A stretch of DNA of 64,000 bases from CAVSJJ01 sp963728395 (GTDB lineage Bacteria; Actinomycetota; Actinomycetes; Actinomycetales; Dermatophilaceae), in NCBI GenBank assembly GCA_963728395.1, contig CAVSJJ010000002.1, positions 1-64,000 on the forward strand, written 5' to 3'. A model generated the notes under the pieces. It was not told where the DNA came from and made no database searches. It saw only the letters and a program-made list of their open reading frames with translations. The position numbers and the translations under genes were made by a program. Below, piece after piece: positions 32,256-41,471 of this stretch. Every line of letters starts with the position of its first letter. Position 1 is the stretch's first letter.

Positions 32256-33300
32256 CCGGCTCGGCGCGGCCCTCTTCGCCGTCTGGCTCGCCGTTCTCGC
32301 CGCCGCCGTCGTCTCTCTCGTGCGCTTCCCCACGGCGGAACCGTATGCCGTCGAGGCAGTCGTCTTCTCGTTCGCGCTGCTCTACGGGTTCGGTGGCTGG
32401 TCCATCCCGGTGACGGTGACCTCGATCGTCCTCTTCGGCCTCGCCGCGGCCATCGTCATGGTCCCGCGGGAGAAGGCCGGTGACCTGCCCCCGGCACTGC
32501 TCATCGAGATCGTCGCGCCGGTTGCCGTCGCCGGGGTCGTCATCTTCCACGTCCGCCGGCGGGACGAGGCGATGCGGCGTGCGGCGGTGCTCGCCGAGGC
32601 CAACAGCCACCGCGCGGCCGCCCGCGAGCGGCTGGGCCGGATGACGTCGCACGAGCTGCGCACCCCCCTCACCATCGCCACCGGCTACGTCGACCAGCTG
32701 CTCCGGGAGGAGTCCGTCCCGGCCCGACGCGATGAGCTGAACACGGTCCGCGACGAGCTGATCCAGCTGGCCCGGGTCACCGAGCGGCTCGTCCGGGCCG
32801 TCTCGCTCGACCTCGGCGCACCCGAGGAGGCCACCGACGTGCGTGACCTGCTCGAGGAGGTCCGGCGTCGATGGGACGTCGTCGTCGACCGGGACCTCGC
32901 CGTCGAGGCGAGCATCTCCACCGTGCCCGTCAACAGCAACCGGCTCCGCGCCGCGCTCGACACCCTCGTCGAGAACTCCGTCCGCTACACCGACACCGGG
33001 GACCGGATCCGACTGTTCGCGCTCGAGAGCGGGGCGGGCCTCGAGGTCGGCGTCGCCGATGCGGGCCTCGGCATGTCGCAGGAGATGACGAGCCGGATCA
33101 ATGCCGGTCTCGACCTCGCCTACGACGACGCGAGCGGATCCGACGAGCCGTCACATCGACTGCGAGACCTCTACTCCCAGACGGGCTTCGGCCTGCGGCT
33201 CGTCGCGGGCATCGCGCGCTCTGCGGGCGGCCGGATCGACGCCTCCCGCTCCCGCGAGGGCGGGGCGAGGGTCGCGCTCGTCATCCCTCGTCGCGGTTGA
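32227..33300 (+). CDS. Sensor histidine kinase
   Basis: This 357-aa membrane kinase has about four N-terminal hydrophobic segments (residues ~13-107) with almost no extracytoplasmic loop, then a coiled linker. The H-box is MTSHELRTPLTIATGYVDQLL, the N-box LVENSVRYTDTGDRI, the G1 box GVADAGLGMS, and the G2 region GFGLRLVAGIARSAGGRID. The short periplasmic parts suggest it senses a membrane or intracellular cue. GTG 32227 lies inside the response-regulator gene (translational coupling). Its last ~150 bp overlap the convergent rhodanese gene. Confidence 0.88.
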   Translation: MSATASPRGDRLGAALFAVWLAVLAAAVVSLVRFPTAEPYAVEAVVFSFALLYGFGGWSIPVTVTSIVLFGLAAAIVMVPREKAGDLPPALLIEIVAPVAVAGVVIFHVRRRDEAMRRAAVLAEANSHRAAARERLGRMTSHELRTPLTIATGYVDQLLREESVPARRDELNTVRDELIQLARVTERLVRAVSLDLGAPEEATDVRDLLEEVRRRWDVVVDRDLAVEASISTVPVNSNRLRAALDTLVENSVRYTDTGDRIRLFALESGAGLEVGVADAGLGMSQEMTSRINAGLDLAYDDASGSDEPSHRLRDLYSQTGFGLRLVAGIARSAGGRIDASRSREGGARVALVIPRRG

Positions 33301-33681
33301 CCGCCGGGCGGCCAGCGCCAGCCACGCCTGGTAGCCCCCCGCGAGGTCGGTGGCGCCCTCCAGCCCGAGCAGCCGGAGCGTGGCGGCCGCCAACGACGAG
33401 CTGTATCCCTCGTTGCAGACGACGATGATCCGGCGGCCCGGGTCGTCGGCGCAGGGCAGCCGGTCGGGGCTGCTCGGGTCGAGCCGCCACTCCAGGACGT
33501 TGCGATCGACGACGACGGCACCGGGCAACTCCCCGTCCCGAGCCCGCTGTTCCACCGGACGGGTGTCGACGACGAGCGCTCCCCCCTCCACGGCGGCGGC
33601 CAGATCCTCCGCCGCGACCCGCCGCGACCCGGCGCGACAGGCGGCGAGGAGCGCGGCGATGGCGGACGCGTCGTGGCTCAC
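33151..33681 (-). CDS. Rhodanese-domain protein
   Basis: This 176-aa protein has a single rhodanese fold: ALVVDTRPVEQRARDGELPGAVVVDRNVLEW and the catalytic loop VVCNEGYSSSLAAATLRLLG with the active Cys, then ATDLAGGYQAWLAL. Such proteins transfer sulfur or act as small sulfur carriers. The domain ends near 33300. The remaining ~49 codons run antisense through the sensor-kinase gene and are low-complexity (Arg/Asp/Pro/Ala), so they may be a tolerated read-through tail. Confidence 0.85.
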   Translation of the reverse strand: MSHDASAIAALLAACRAGSRRVAAEDLAAAVEGGALVVDTRPVEQRARDGELPGAVVVDRNVLEWRLDPSSPDRLPCADDPGRRIIVVCNEGYSSSLAAATLRLLGLEGATDLAGGYQAWLALAARRSTATRDDERDPRPALAGAGGVDPAARRARDARDEPQAEARLGVEVSQSM

Positions 33682-33918
33682 TCCGGCCCACTACCCCGGA
33701 TCGCCCGCGGCCATCCCGTCCCCCGCTCCGGCCTTGAGGTATGACGCGTTCATGACGTGACCATGAGAGAAGGCTGAGAGGGGCCTGAGTGCGTCGTGAC
33801 GGCGTCCACACACGTGGGTGACAAGTCCCGCCAACCATGGCCAGCCTTACCTCACACCCGGCACATTGTCCGCTGTGGGCGTCAGGGAGGGCGCCCCGGG
33901 GGAAGACGAGGGTGAGTC

Positions 33919-36900
33919 ATGAGCGGATACGACCGCGTCCGGACCATGGGCATGAAAGCGCGGGTCCGGGGTGAGGCTGCGCCGCGTGCGAGCCGTGCCA
34001 CCGCCCGAGGGCGACACGGGGTGCGCAGACGTGACAAGGCAGGCCCGTGGCGTCGATGGCTGACGGCCATCGGCGCCTTCGCGCTGACCCTCGGGACCGT
34101 CGTCACGGCGCCGGTCCTCGTGGCCGTGCCCGCGCACGCGGCGACGATGACGAACGCGATCACGGTCCGGATGGTGAGCGCGCGCACCGAGCCGCACCAC
34201 CAGCCGGCCGGGGTGAGCAAGGGCGACGCCGTCGACAGCTTCCGCTACCTCATCAACATCGACAACAGCGGGAAGCCGGACCCGCACAGCGCGCCCGAGA
34301 TCGGCTCCGGCTGCTCGGCGGACGACCCGGGCTACCCGGCCGAGTGCAACTGGCCGTCGATCAACCAGAGCCCCGGCGCGGCGCCGATCTACCGGCAGGG
34401 CACGAGCGCCGACTTCGCCGATGGCCCCATCGACCTCCCCGACGGTGACTACCTCGTGTCCGTGCTCGCCGACGGCTACAAGATCGACGGCGTGCACTTC
34501 TCCCTCCCGATGGAGGGTGACGGCGTCATCACCGTCGCCGCGCAGCCGGACCCGCTGCCCGACTCGACGCTGCGGGCGCAGGTCTACCTCGACGAGGCGT
34601 CGACCAACGGCGCCATCGACAACGGTGAGCCGGGCCTCGAGGGCTTCCAGGGCCACATCAACGACATCCTCGGCGAGGTCACGACCGACGTCTACGGCAA
34701 CCCGCTGTGCACGACGTACGTCGGCGAGAGCCCCGACACCCGCGAGATCCCGTGGGACTCCGCCTCCCGTGACGCCGACGGCCTCCCGATCGTCGACACG
34801 GTCGGCGGCAAGTGCCTGAGCGACGCGACCGGCATGATCACCATCCCGCACCTGGGGACGAACCGGTACACGACGACGGTCATCCCGCCGGACGGCAGCG
34901 GCTACATCCAGACGACCACGCTCGAGGGCAACCACGACTGGGACACCTGGCTCATGGAGGGCTCGACGGGCTACGACACCGAGTCCGTCGTCGCGGGCGA
35001 GCCGGTGCCGACCCCGCAGTTCGGCTTCGTCCACCCGCACAACGACCTCGCCGGCACCGCCGCCGGTTCGGTCAGCGGCGTCGTCGTCGCGGTCAAGCAG
35101 TACTACCCGCCGATCGGCGGCTCGTTCAACTACTGGTTCGGTTCCACCGGCAGCCGCCTCGATGCGCCGATCAAGGACCCCGTCCTCTCGCTCGTCGACC
35201 TCAACAACGGCGACCAGGCCGTGTGGGTCGGCCGGGGCAACGCGGACGGCAGCTTCTCGATCCCGAACGTCCCGGACGGCAACTACCAGCTGACCTGGTG
35301 GGACGAGCCGCAGGACTACATCCTTCAGCTCGTCAACGTCACCGTCTCGAACGGCGAGGCCGTCGCCCTCGGCCAGCTGCCGCTCAACGGGTGGTGGACC
35401 AACTACACCGGTCACGTCTTCCTCGACGACAACCAGAACGGCAAGCGCGACCCGGGTGAGCAGGGTGTGGCCCAGTTCCCGCTGACGATGCGCAAGACCG
35501 ACAACTCCCTCATGGACCGCGGCTCGAACGCCGTCGGGACCGACAGCACCGGCTTCTACGAGTTCGAGGGCGCGTACCCGCTCAGCGAGTGGATGGTCAT
35601 GGAGGCATACTCCGACAACTTCTACACGACCGGCATCACCTACCAGGCCGACAACCAGCCGACCCCGACGACGATCAAGGGCGCCGGCGTCGACGTCAGC
35701 GTCCTCAACATCATCGGCCTGTCCGGCACCCTCGACTGGGGTGTCCAGAAGTACGACGCGACGGGGACGAAGGGCGGTCCCCGCAACGGCGGCATCGTCG
35801 GTTCGATCTCCTACGACACGACCCGCAACGAGCTGGACCCGCAGTATGCCGTGTCCGAGGACTGGCAGCCGGGCGTCCCGAACATCCCGGTCGAGCTGTG
35901 GTCCACGGTGGACTGTCCGCAGGACGGGTCCGTCCCGTGCGACCCGACCGACCGGTTCGTCGTCGACGAGGACGGCTCCATCCTCAAGCACGACCTGCTC
36001 AACACCTACGTCTCCGAGAGCTGGGGCCGGCCCACCGACTGCGTCGCCCGGGACGTCGACGGGAACCCGCTGCGGCACCCGGAGGACGAGGACGTCCTCG
36101 CACCGGACCAGGCCGCCGGCGGTGAGTGCATCGCCGCACTCGCCCAGGGTGTCCAGTTCGGCCCCTATGCCACCGACCAAGGCACCGCGGACGCCAACTT
36201 CGGCGCCGCCGTCGACGGCAACTACGGCTTCGGCGACGGCTGTGTCGGTGGGACGCTCGACGCGACCGACCCGGCGAACCCGATCTGCGTCGGCGGGAGC
36301 TTCGAGCCGCTCGCGGCGGGCAGCTACGTCGTCAGGATCGACATCCCCGACGACGCCAACGGCACGCCGATGTACCAGGTGACCGGCGAGGAGGACATCA
36401 ACGTCGGTCGCGGCGACCAGGTCGTCCCGCAGGTGCCGCCGCCCTCGTGCGCCGGTCCGCTGCACACCGTCGACCTGCTGGGCGACGGCACCGACGGGTA
36501 CGCCGAGCTCGTCGGTGACGGTACGAACGGCGAGCCGGTGGGCGTCACCGTTCCTGCCTCTGAGCCGGTCGACAACCAGCCGTTCCTCGACATGCTCGGC
36601 TCCCCGTACGAGGGCCAGCCAAGGGCACGCTGCGAGAGCAAGCTCGTCGACCTCAACAACGGCAAGTCCATCGTCCCGATGTTCAACATCTTCACCGACG
36701 TGCCGATCCCGTCGCGACTGCGCGGCCTCATCGTCGATGACCTCAACTACTCGACCGACCCGCGCAGCATCCTGTTCGGCGACAAGGCCGGAGCTCCCTT
36801 CGCCCCGGTCGGCATCTACGACTTCACCAACCGCCTGGTCTACACGGCCGAGTCCGACTTCAACGGCTTCTACGACGTGCTCATGCCGTCGACGGACACC

Positions 36901-39900
36901 ATCAACTGCCCGACGCCGTCCGGTGTCTGCCAGGGGATGTACCGCTTCGTCGGCAACGACCCCGGCATACCGGGTCAGCTCAACGCCAACTACAACCCGC
37001 GCTTCCGCACCATCGCGACCGAGTTCGAGGCGACGCCGGGGGTGACGATCCCGACCGACCTCGCGCCGACCCAGGTGGGCGTGAGCATCGGGACTCCGGG
37101 CAGCAGCCCGACGACGGTCCGGTGCATGGTCAACCCCGTCGCACCGCAGCTGTTCGCGGTGAACCAGCCGTTCATGCGCTCGAACATCACCGCCGGCTCC
37201 GGCAACCGCACCGTGACCATCGACGGCTACGGGTTCGGCGACACCCAGGGCAGCGGCAACGTCTACCTCGGCAGCACCGCGCTGACGACGACGACGTGGA
37301 CCAACACCCGGATCGTCGCCGACATCCCCGTGGTCGGAACGGGGCCCGGGCAGGTCGCGGCGGGTGCCTACGACCTGACGGTCACCGCCGACAACGGCAA
37401 GAAGACCGTCAACGGGATCTCCTACCACGTTCTCGGTGGGTCCGGCGCCAGCGCCTACAACCCCAACGTCTACGAGGTGGGTCCCGGCGTCGGCGTCGGT
37501 CGCTACGACCCGACGAGCGCGGCAAGCCGGTCGGCGCTCGGTGTCGCCCACGCCATCCAGAACGCGGTCGACGACGCCGCCAGCAGCAACGGGAGCGACC
37601 TCGTCGTCGTCTACCCGAACACGGCGACGGCAGGCAACCCGCGTGGTGCCTACTACGAGAACCTCGTCATCTCCCGCCCGGTCAAGCTGCAGGGCGTCGG
37701 CGCCGGTGGCTTCCAGGGGCCGGACAACACCAGCCCCTTCGTCGCCGGAAGCATCCTCGACGGTGGTGCCTTCGGTGGTGACACCGACCTCGCGACCGAC
37801 TGGTTCACCAGGGTCGGCGACATGACCTGGGCCGGCAACCAGACGGTCAGCGACGGCTCGGTGATCTACCTCCTCGCGACGGCCAACGCCTTCTCGGCGA
37901 CGGCATCGTTCAAGCCCGCCATCGACGGGTTCGACATCCGTGGCGGGGACCAGCAGGGCTTCCCGGGCAACATCAACGACCTCACCGGTCAGCCCACCGG
38001 CCTGCCACCGAACATCGTCACCCAGGGTGGCGCGGTCTTCGCCAACGCCTACGTCCGCCAGCTCCAGATCACGAACAACATGGTCGAGAACAACGGCGGT
38101 GGCTACGGCACGATCCGCATCGGGACGCCGGAGCTGCCGGCGCCCGACACCAACCAGCACAACGAGGACGTCCGGATCGCCAACAACCGGATCGTCCAGA
38201 ACGCGGGGACCAACCTCGCGGGCGCGATCGGCCTGTTCGCCGGCTCGGACAGCTACGAGGTGTCCGGCAACGACATCTGCGGCAACTTCTCGCTCGAGTA
38301 CGGCGCAGGCGTCAGCGTCTACGGCCTCAGCCCGAACGGGAAGATCCACGACAACCGGATCACCCTCAACAACAGCAACGACGAGGGTGCGGGCATCATG
38401 ATCGCCGGCCAGCTCCCGGCCAATCCGGACGACCTGTCGCCCGGATCCGGCCCGGTCGACATCTACGCCAACCAGATCCAGGGCAACCTCGCCAACGACG
38501 ACGGTGGCGGCATCCGGTTCCTCAACTCGGGTGACTTCCCGATGAACGTCTACAACAACGTCATCACGAACAACATCTCGACCCATGAGGGCGGCGGCAT
38601 CGGGATCCTCGACGCTCCCGACGTCCGGATCGTCAACAACACGATCATGAACAACGTGACGACGGCGACCGCCGTGACGTCCAACGGGTTCCCGGCTCCC
38701 GCCGGGGTCTCCACCTCCGAGAACAGCATCCAGCTGCAGGCCACGCTGCCCGCGGGCGCGCCGAACTTCAGCGAGCCGCTGCTGTTCAACAACATCCTCT
38801 GGGACAACCGGGCGGGCAGCCGCGCCGGGACGACGGTGACGGGCATCGGCCTCGCGGGCGACGCCTCGGCCGTCGACCACTGGGACGTCGGTGTCGCGGA
38901 CGGCACCGGGACCCTGTCCCCGACCTCGTCGGTCATCCAACAGAGCGCGACCGACCACCCGTACGTCGTCGACACGTCCAACTCCTCCGCCGACCCCCAG
39001 GTCGTGGAGTCGTGGGACATGTCGGTGTCCTTCGCCACCTGGCGGCAGAACCCGGCCTTCGTGGACGCCACGCTGGTCGCGGTCGAGCAGCCGCCGGACC
39101 TCATGGGCAACTACCACCTCCAGGCGTGCAGCGGGGCCACCGCGTCGCCGGCCTGCGACCTGGGCGTGGTGGCCCAGGGCGGCGTCGACGCTCCGGGCAC
39201 CGACATCGACGGTGACGCCCGCCCGGGTGGCGCCGGCTACGACGCCGGCTCCGACGAGCTGACGAGCGCCACGGTCGAGACGCCGGTCGACTTCCTCTTC
39301 TCGACGGCCGGCAACCAGCTGCCGCCCGGCGTGGGCGGACCGCGCGACGACTCGAACATCTACCGATGGGACTCGACCCAGTTCAGCCGGGTCCTCCAGG
39401 TCACGGATCCCGGATACGGGGTCCCGGCGTCGGCCAACGTCGACGGCTACGCGCAGGTGAGTGACACCCAGTTCTACGTGTCCTTCGCCAACGACGTGAC
39501 GCTCGAGAACGAGATGGCGGTCCAGGACGAGGACGTCCTCTACTGGGACGGCAGCTCGTGGTCGGTCTACCTCGACGGGACGGTCAACGGGATGACGGCC
39601 AGCGCGCAGGACGTCAACGGCATCAGCGTCCGCAACGGCCTGCTCTACTTCTCGACCTTGGGCAACAGGAAGCCGCCGGGAGTCAGTGGGCGTGGCGACA
39701 ACTCGGACATCTACACGTGGGACGGCACGTCCTTCGCCCGGGTGTTCGACGCCACCGCTCACGGAGTCATCGGCAGCGCCCGGGTCGACGGGACCGCCGT
39801 CATCGACGAGAACCACTTCTACATGACGTTCGCGGCCAACACGACGCTGCCCGACATCGGGCCGGTCGAGGACGAGGACATCGTCGAGTACGACAACGGC

Positions 39901-39999
39901 ACCTGGTCGACATGGTTCAACGGGACGGCGCACGGCCTCACCACCGCCAGGCTCGACATCGACGCCATCTCCCTCCCGTACGGAGCGACGGCGCCATGA
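33919..39999 (+). CDS. Giant secreted protein: SdrD-B-like, TIG, beta-helix and C-terminal repeats
   Basis: This 2026-aa exported protein has a long basic N-terminus, a hydrophobic segment (ALTLGTVVTAPVLVAVPAHA) and a probable cleavage site near residue 74. Domains include carboxypeptidase-regulatory/SdrD-B-like folds (about 390-480 and 494-600: GHVFLDDNQNGKRDPGEQG), an IPT/TIG domain (about 1076-1172), a right-handed parallel beta-helix with NN-rich rungs (about 1330-1600) and two copies of an unnamed ~110-aa repeat (about 1791-2025). It has no sortase signal or C-terminal TM. It directly precedes three multicopper-oxidase-like genes, so it may be an extracellular scaffold or partner for them. 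Start 33919 has GGTGAG nearby; ATGs at 33946 and 33952 are possible. Confidence 0.85.
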   Translation: MSGYDRVRTMGMKARVRGEAAPRASRATARGRHGVRRRDKAGPWRRWLTAIGAFALTLGTVVTAPVLVAVPAHAATMTNAITVRMVSARTEPHHQPAGVSKGDAVDSFRYLINIDNSGKPDPHSAPEIGSGCSADDPGYPAECNWPSINQSPGAAPIYRQGTSADFADGPIDLPDGDYLVSVLADGYKIDGVHFSLPMEGDGVITVAAQPDPLPDSTLRAQVYLDEASTNGAIDNGEPGLEGFQGHINDILGEVTTDVYGNPLCTTYVGESPDTREIPWDSASRDADGLPIVDTVGGKCLSDATGMITIPHLGTNRYTTTVIPPDGSGYIQTTTLEGNHDWDTWLMEGSTGYDTESVVAGEPVPTPQFGFVHPHNDLAGTAAGSVSGVVVAVKQYYPPIGGSFNYWFGSTGSRLDAPIKDPVLSLVDLNNGDQAVWVGRGNADGSFSIPNVPDGNYQLTWWDEPQDYILQLVNVTVSNGEAVALGQLPLNGWWTNYTGHVFLDDNQNGKRDPGEQGVAQFPLTMRKTDNSLMDRGSNAVGTDSTGFYEFEGAYPLSEWMVMEAYSDNFYTTGITYQADNQPTPTTIKGAGVDVSVLNIIGLSGTLDWGVQKYDATGTKGGPRNGGIVGSISYDTTRNELDPQYAVSEDWQPGVPNIPVELWSTVDCPQDGSVPCDPTDRFVVDEDGSILKHDLLNTYVSESWGRPTDCVARDVDGNPLRHPEDEDVLAPDQAAGGECIAALAQGVQFGPYATDQGTADANFGAAVDGNYGFGDGCVGGTLDATDPANPICVGGSFEPLAAGSYVVRIDIPDDANGTPMYQVTGEEDINVGRGDQVVPQVPPPSCAGPLHTVDLLGDGTDGYAELVGDGTNGEPVGVTVPASEPVDNQPFLDMLGSPYEGQPRARCESKLVDLNNGKSIVPMFNIFTDVPIPSRLRGLIVDDLNYSTDPRSILFGDKAGAPFAPVGIYDFTNRLVYTAESDFNGFYDVLMPSTDTINCPTPSGVCQGMYRFVGNDPGIPGQLNANYNPRFRTIATEFEATPGVTIPTDLAPTQVGVSIGTPGSSPTTVRCMVNPVAPQLFAVNQPFMRSNITAGSGNRTVTIDGYGFGDTQGSGNVYLGSTALTTTTWTNTRIVADIPVVGTGPGQVAAGAYDLTVTADNGKKTVNGISYHVLGGSGASAYNPNVYEVGPGVGVGRYDPTSAASRSALGVAHAIQNAVDDAASSNGSDLVVVYPNTATAGNPRGAYYENLVISRPVKLQGVGAGGFQGPDNTSPFVAGSILDGGAFGGDTDLATDWFTRVGDMTWAGNQTVSDGSVIYLLATANAFSATASFKPAIDGFDIRGGDQQGFPGNINDLTGQPTGLPPNIVTQGGAVFANAYVRQLQITNNMVENNGGGYGTIRIGTPELPAPDTNQHNEDVRIANNRIVQNAGTNLAGAIGLFAGSDSYEVSGNDICGNFSLEYGAGVSVYGLSPNGKIHDNRITLNNSNDEGAGIMIAGQLPANPDDLSPGSGPVDIYANQIQGNLANDDGGGIRFLNSGDFPMNVYNNVITNNISTHEGGGIGILDAPDVRIVNNTIMNNVTTATAVTSNGFPAPAGVSTSENSIQLQATLPAGAPNFSEPLLFNNILWDNRAGSRAGTTVTGIGLAGDASAVDHWDVGVADGTGTLSPTSSVIQQSATDHPYVVDTSNSSADPQVVESWDMSVSFATWRQNPAFVDATLVAVEQPPDLMGNYHLQACSGATASPACDLGVVAQGGVDAPGTDIDGDARPGGAGYDAGSDELTSATVETPVDFLFSTAGNQLPPGVGGPRDDSNIYRWDSTQFSRVLQVTDPGYGVPASANVDGYAQVSDTQFYVSFANDVTLENEMAVQDEDVLYWDGSSWSVYLDGTVNGMTASAQDVNGISVRNGLLYFSTLGNRKPPGVSGRGDNSDIYTWDGTSFARVFDATAHGVIGSARVDGTAVIDENHFYMTFAANTTLPDIGPVEDEDIVEYDNGTWSTWFNGTAHGLTTARLDIDAISLPYGATAP
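39292..39984 (+). repeat. Two copies of an unnamed ~110-aa repeat (giant protein C-terminus)
   Basis: Copy 1 begins FLFSTAGNQLPPGVGG and copy 2 LLYFSTLGNRKPPGVSG. Each continues with D-NSDIY-W, a FxRVxD step, a HFYxSFA/TFA-NTTL segment, EDEDIV and a final GSWSxYxxG-HG-DIDAI. They are homologous to the two copies at 45118-45816. Confidence 0.8.
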
Positions 40000-40064
40000 G
40001 CGGAATCCGGAAGGGCCATGGGCCCCACACCGTCAGCAGCACCACGTCAGCACAGGGGGACCAG

Positions 40065-41468
40065 ATGGGTACGCAGGACAAGCGGGACCCGGCCGAGCTC
40101 ACGGTCGTCGGGTCCGACGGCGCCCGTCGGCTCGCCGGGATGAACCTCAGCCGGCGCCGCCTCCTCGGCCTGGCCGGGGGAGCGGTCGCCGCCGGCGCGG
40201 CGGCCTGGGCCGGACCGGTGCTGCGGGCCGAGGATGTCGCGGTGGCGTCGGCGGGTGCGCCGCCGAACCTCTACCTGGCCGGCACCGACGGGTGGATCCA
40301 TCTCCCGCCGGACCCGCCCATCGCCCCGTTCCATCCCGACCCGCTGGCGCCGGACGGGCTGACGACGTACATCTTCGGTTTCCGCAACGTCACCGGCATG
40401 ACGACGACGCAGCGGCTCAACCAGAAGTACAAGGCCCAGCACAACGCGCCGCTGTTCTGGACCAACCAGTACGACGGTGACCCGGCGAACGAGTTCCGGG
40501 TGCAGCTGACCAACCTCGGTCTCGAGCTGCGGCCCGACCTCTTCGACGCGCACACCCTGCACTGGCACGGCTTCCGCAACGTCATCCCGTTCTTCGACGG
40601 GGAGCCGACGGGCTCGGTGTCCGTGCCAGCGGGACGCGAGTTCACCTACGTGTACCGTCCGCGTGACCCGGGAACGTACATGTACCACTGCCACGTCGAG
40701 GACGTGGAGCACGTGCACATGGGCATGACCGGCCTGGTGTTCGTCCGTCCGATGCAGGATGGCAACACCTCGCTCTACCCGAGTGGCAAGTACATCTACA
40801 ACGACGGTGACGGCAGCACCGGCTACGACCGTGAGTTCGCGATGTTCCTCTCCGAGGTCTGGGCCGAGGCCCATTGGGCCGATGCGCACATCCAGCTGCC
40901 CGAGTGGAGCGACTACAAGGCCGACTTCGCGCTGCTCAACGGCAGGGTCTATCCCGACACGGTCGCCCCCAACGGCTCGGTCGACTTCGAGAACAACGTC
41001 TTCGACGCCAACGGAGACCCCATCGCGCCGGCCGGGCACCCGGAGCTGCAGTTCCAGCCGCTCTCCTCGCTCGTCAACTGCAACGCCGGCGAGCGGGTCG
41101 CCCTGCGCTTCTCGAACCTCGGCTTCCGCGAGTCGGCGATGACGATCGCCGGCATCCCGATGCGGGTCGTCGGCCGGGACGCGACGCCGATGCGGGGGCT
41201 GAGCGGGACCGGAGAGCGGAACGGCATCGACACGTCCTACGAGACGAGCACGATCAACATCGGTCCGGGCGAGAGCTACGACGTCATCTTCACGGCTCCG
41301 GACACGGTGGGCACCGGCGCCTACGACACGTACTACCTCTACAACCGGTCGTTCACCCGATCGGACAACCTCCCGTCCGCCAACGGCCTGGGGGGTCAGG
41401 CGACGGAGATCCGCGTGTATGCCGGCGGCGTGGGGCCGCAGGGCTACCCGAACGACTGGGGGATCTGA
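40065..41468 (+). CDS. Multicopper oxidase-like protein A (copper ligands in N-terminal half only)
   Basis: This 467-aa protein has a Tat-type signal (LSRRRLLGLAGGAVAAGAAA, residues 28-47). Two cupredoxin-like halves follow. The first carries HTLHWHGF (His166, His168) and YHCHVEDVEHVHMGM (His208, Cys209, His210, His216, Met221), i.e. a type-1 site plus two HxH contributions to a trinuclear centre. The second half has the expected framework (IAGIPMRVVGRDATP; YYLYNRSF), but the His pairs that occupy those positions in ordinary multicopper oxidases are replaced. ATG 40065 has AGGGGGA 5 nt upstream. On its own it lacks half of the copper ligands; the next gene supplies the complementary half. Confidence 0.85.
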   Translation: MGTQDKRDPAELTVVGSDGARRLAGMNLSRRRLLGLAGGAVAAGAAAWAGPVLRAEDVAVASAGAPPNLYLAGTDGWIHLPPDPPIAPFHPDPLAPDGLTTYIFGFRNVTGMTTTQRLNQKYKAQHNAPLFWTNQYDGDPANEFRVQLTNLGLELRPDLFDAHTLHWHGFRNVIPFFDGEPTGSVSVPAGREFTYVYRPRDPGTYMYHCHVEDVEHVHMGMTGLVFVRPMQDGNTSLYPSGKYIYNDGDGSTGYDREFAMFLSEVWAEAHWADAHIQLPEWSDYKADFALLNGRVYPDTVAPNGSVDFENNVFDANGDPIAPAGHPELQFQPLSSLVNCNAGERVALRFSNLGFRESAMTIAGIPMRVVGRDATPMRGLSGTGERNGIDTSYETSTINIGPGESYDVIFTAPDTVGTGAYDTYYLYNRSFTRSDNLPSANGLGGQATEIRVYAGGVGPQGYPNDWGI

Positions 41469-41471
41469 GCC

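Noticed and set aside
33847..39933. A 2028-codon open frame antisense to the giant secreted protein
   Set aside because: The opposite strand has a signal peptide, recognisable domains and repeats. The antisense product is a monotonous Arg/Val/Asp/Gly-rich sequence of the kind that arises opposite GC-rich codons. The long antisense frames at 40047-42770 and 42704-45772 are the same artefact.
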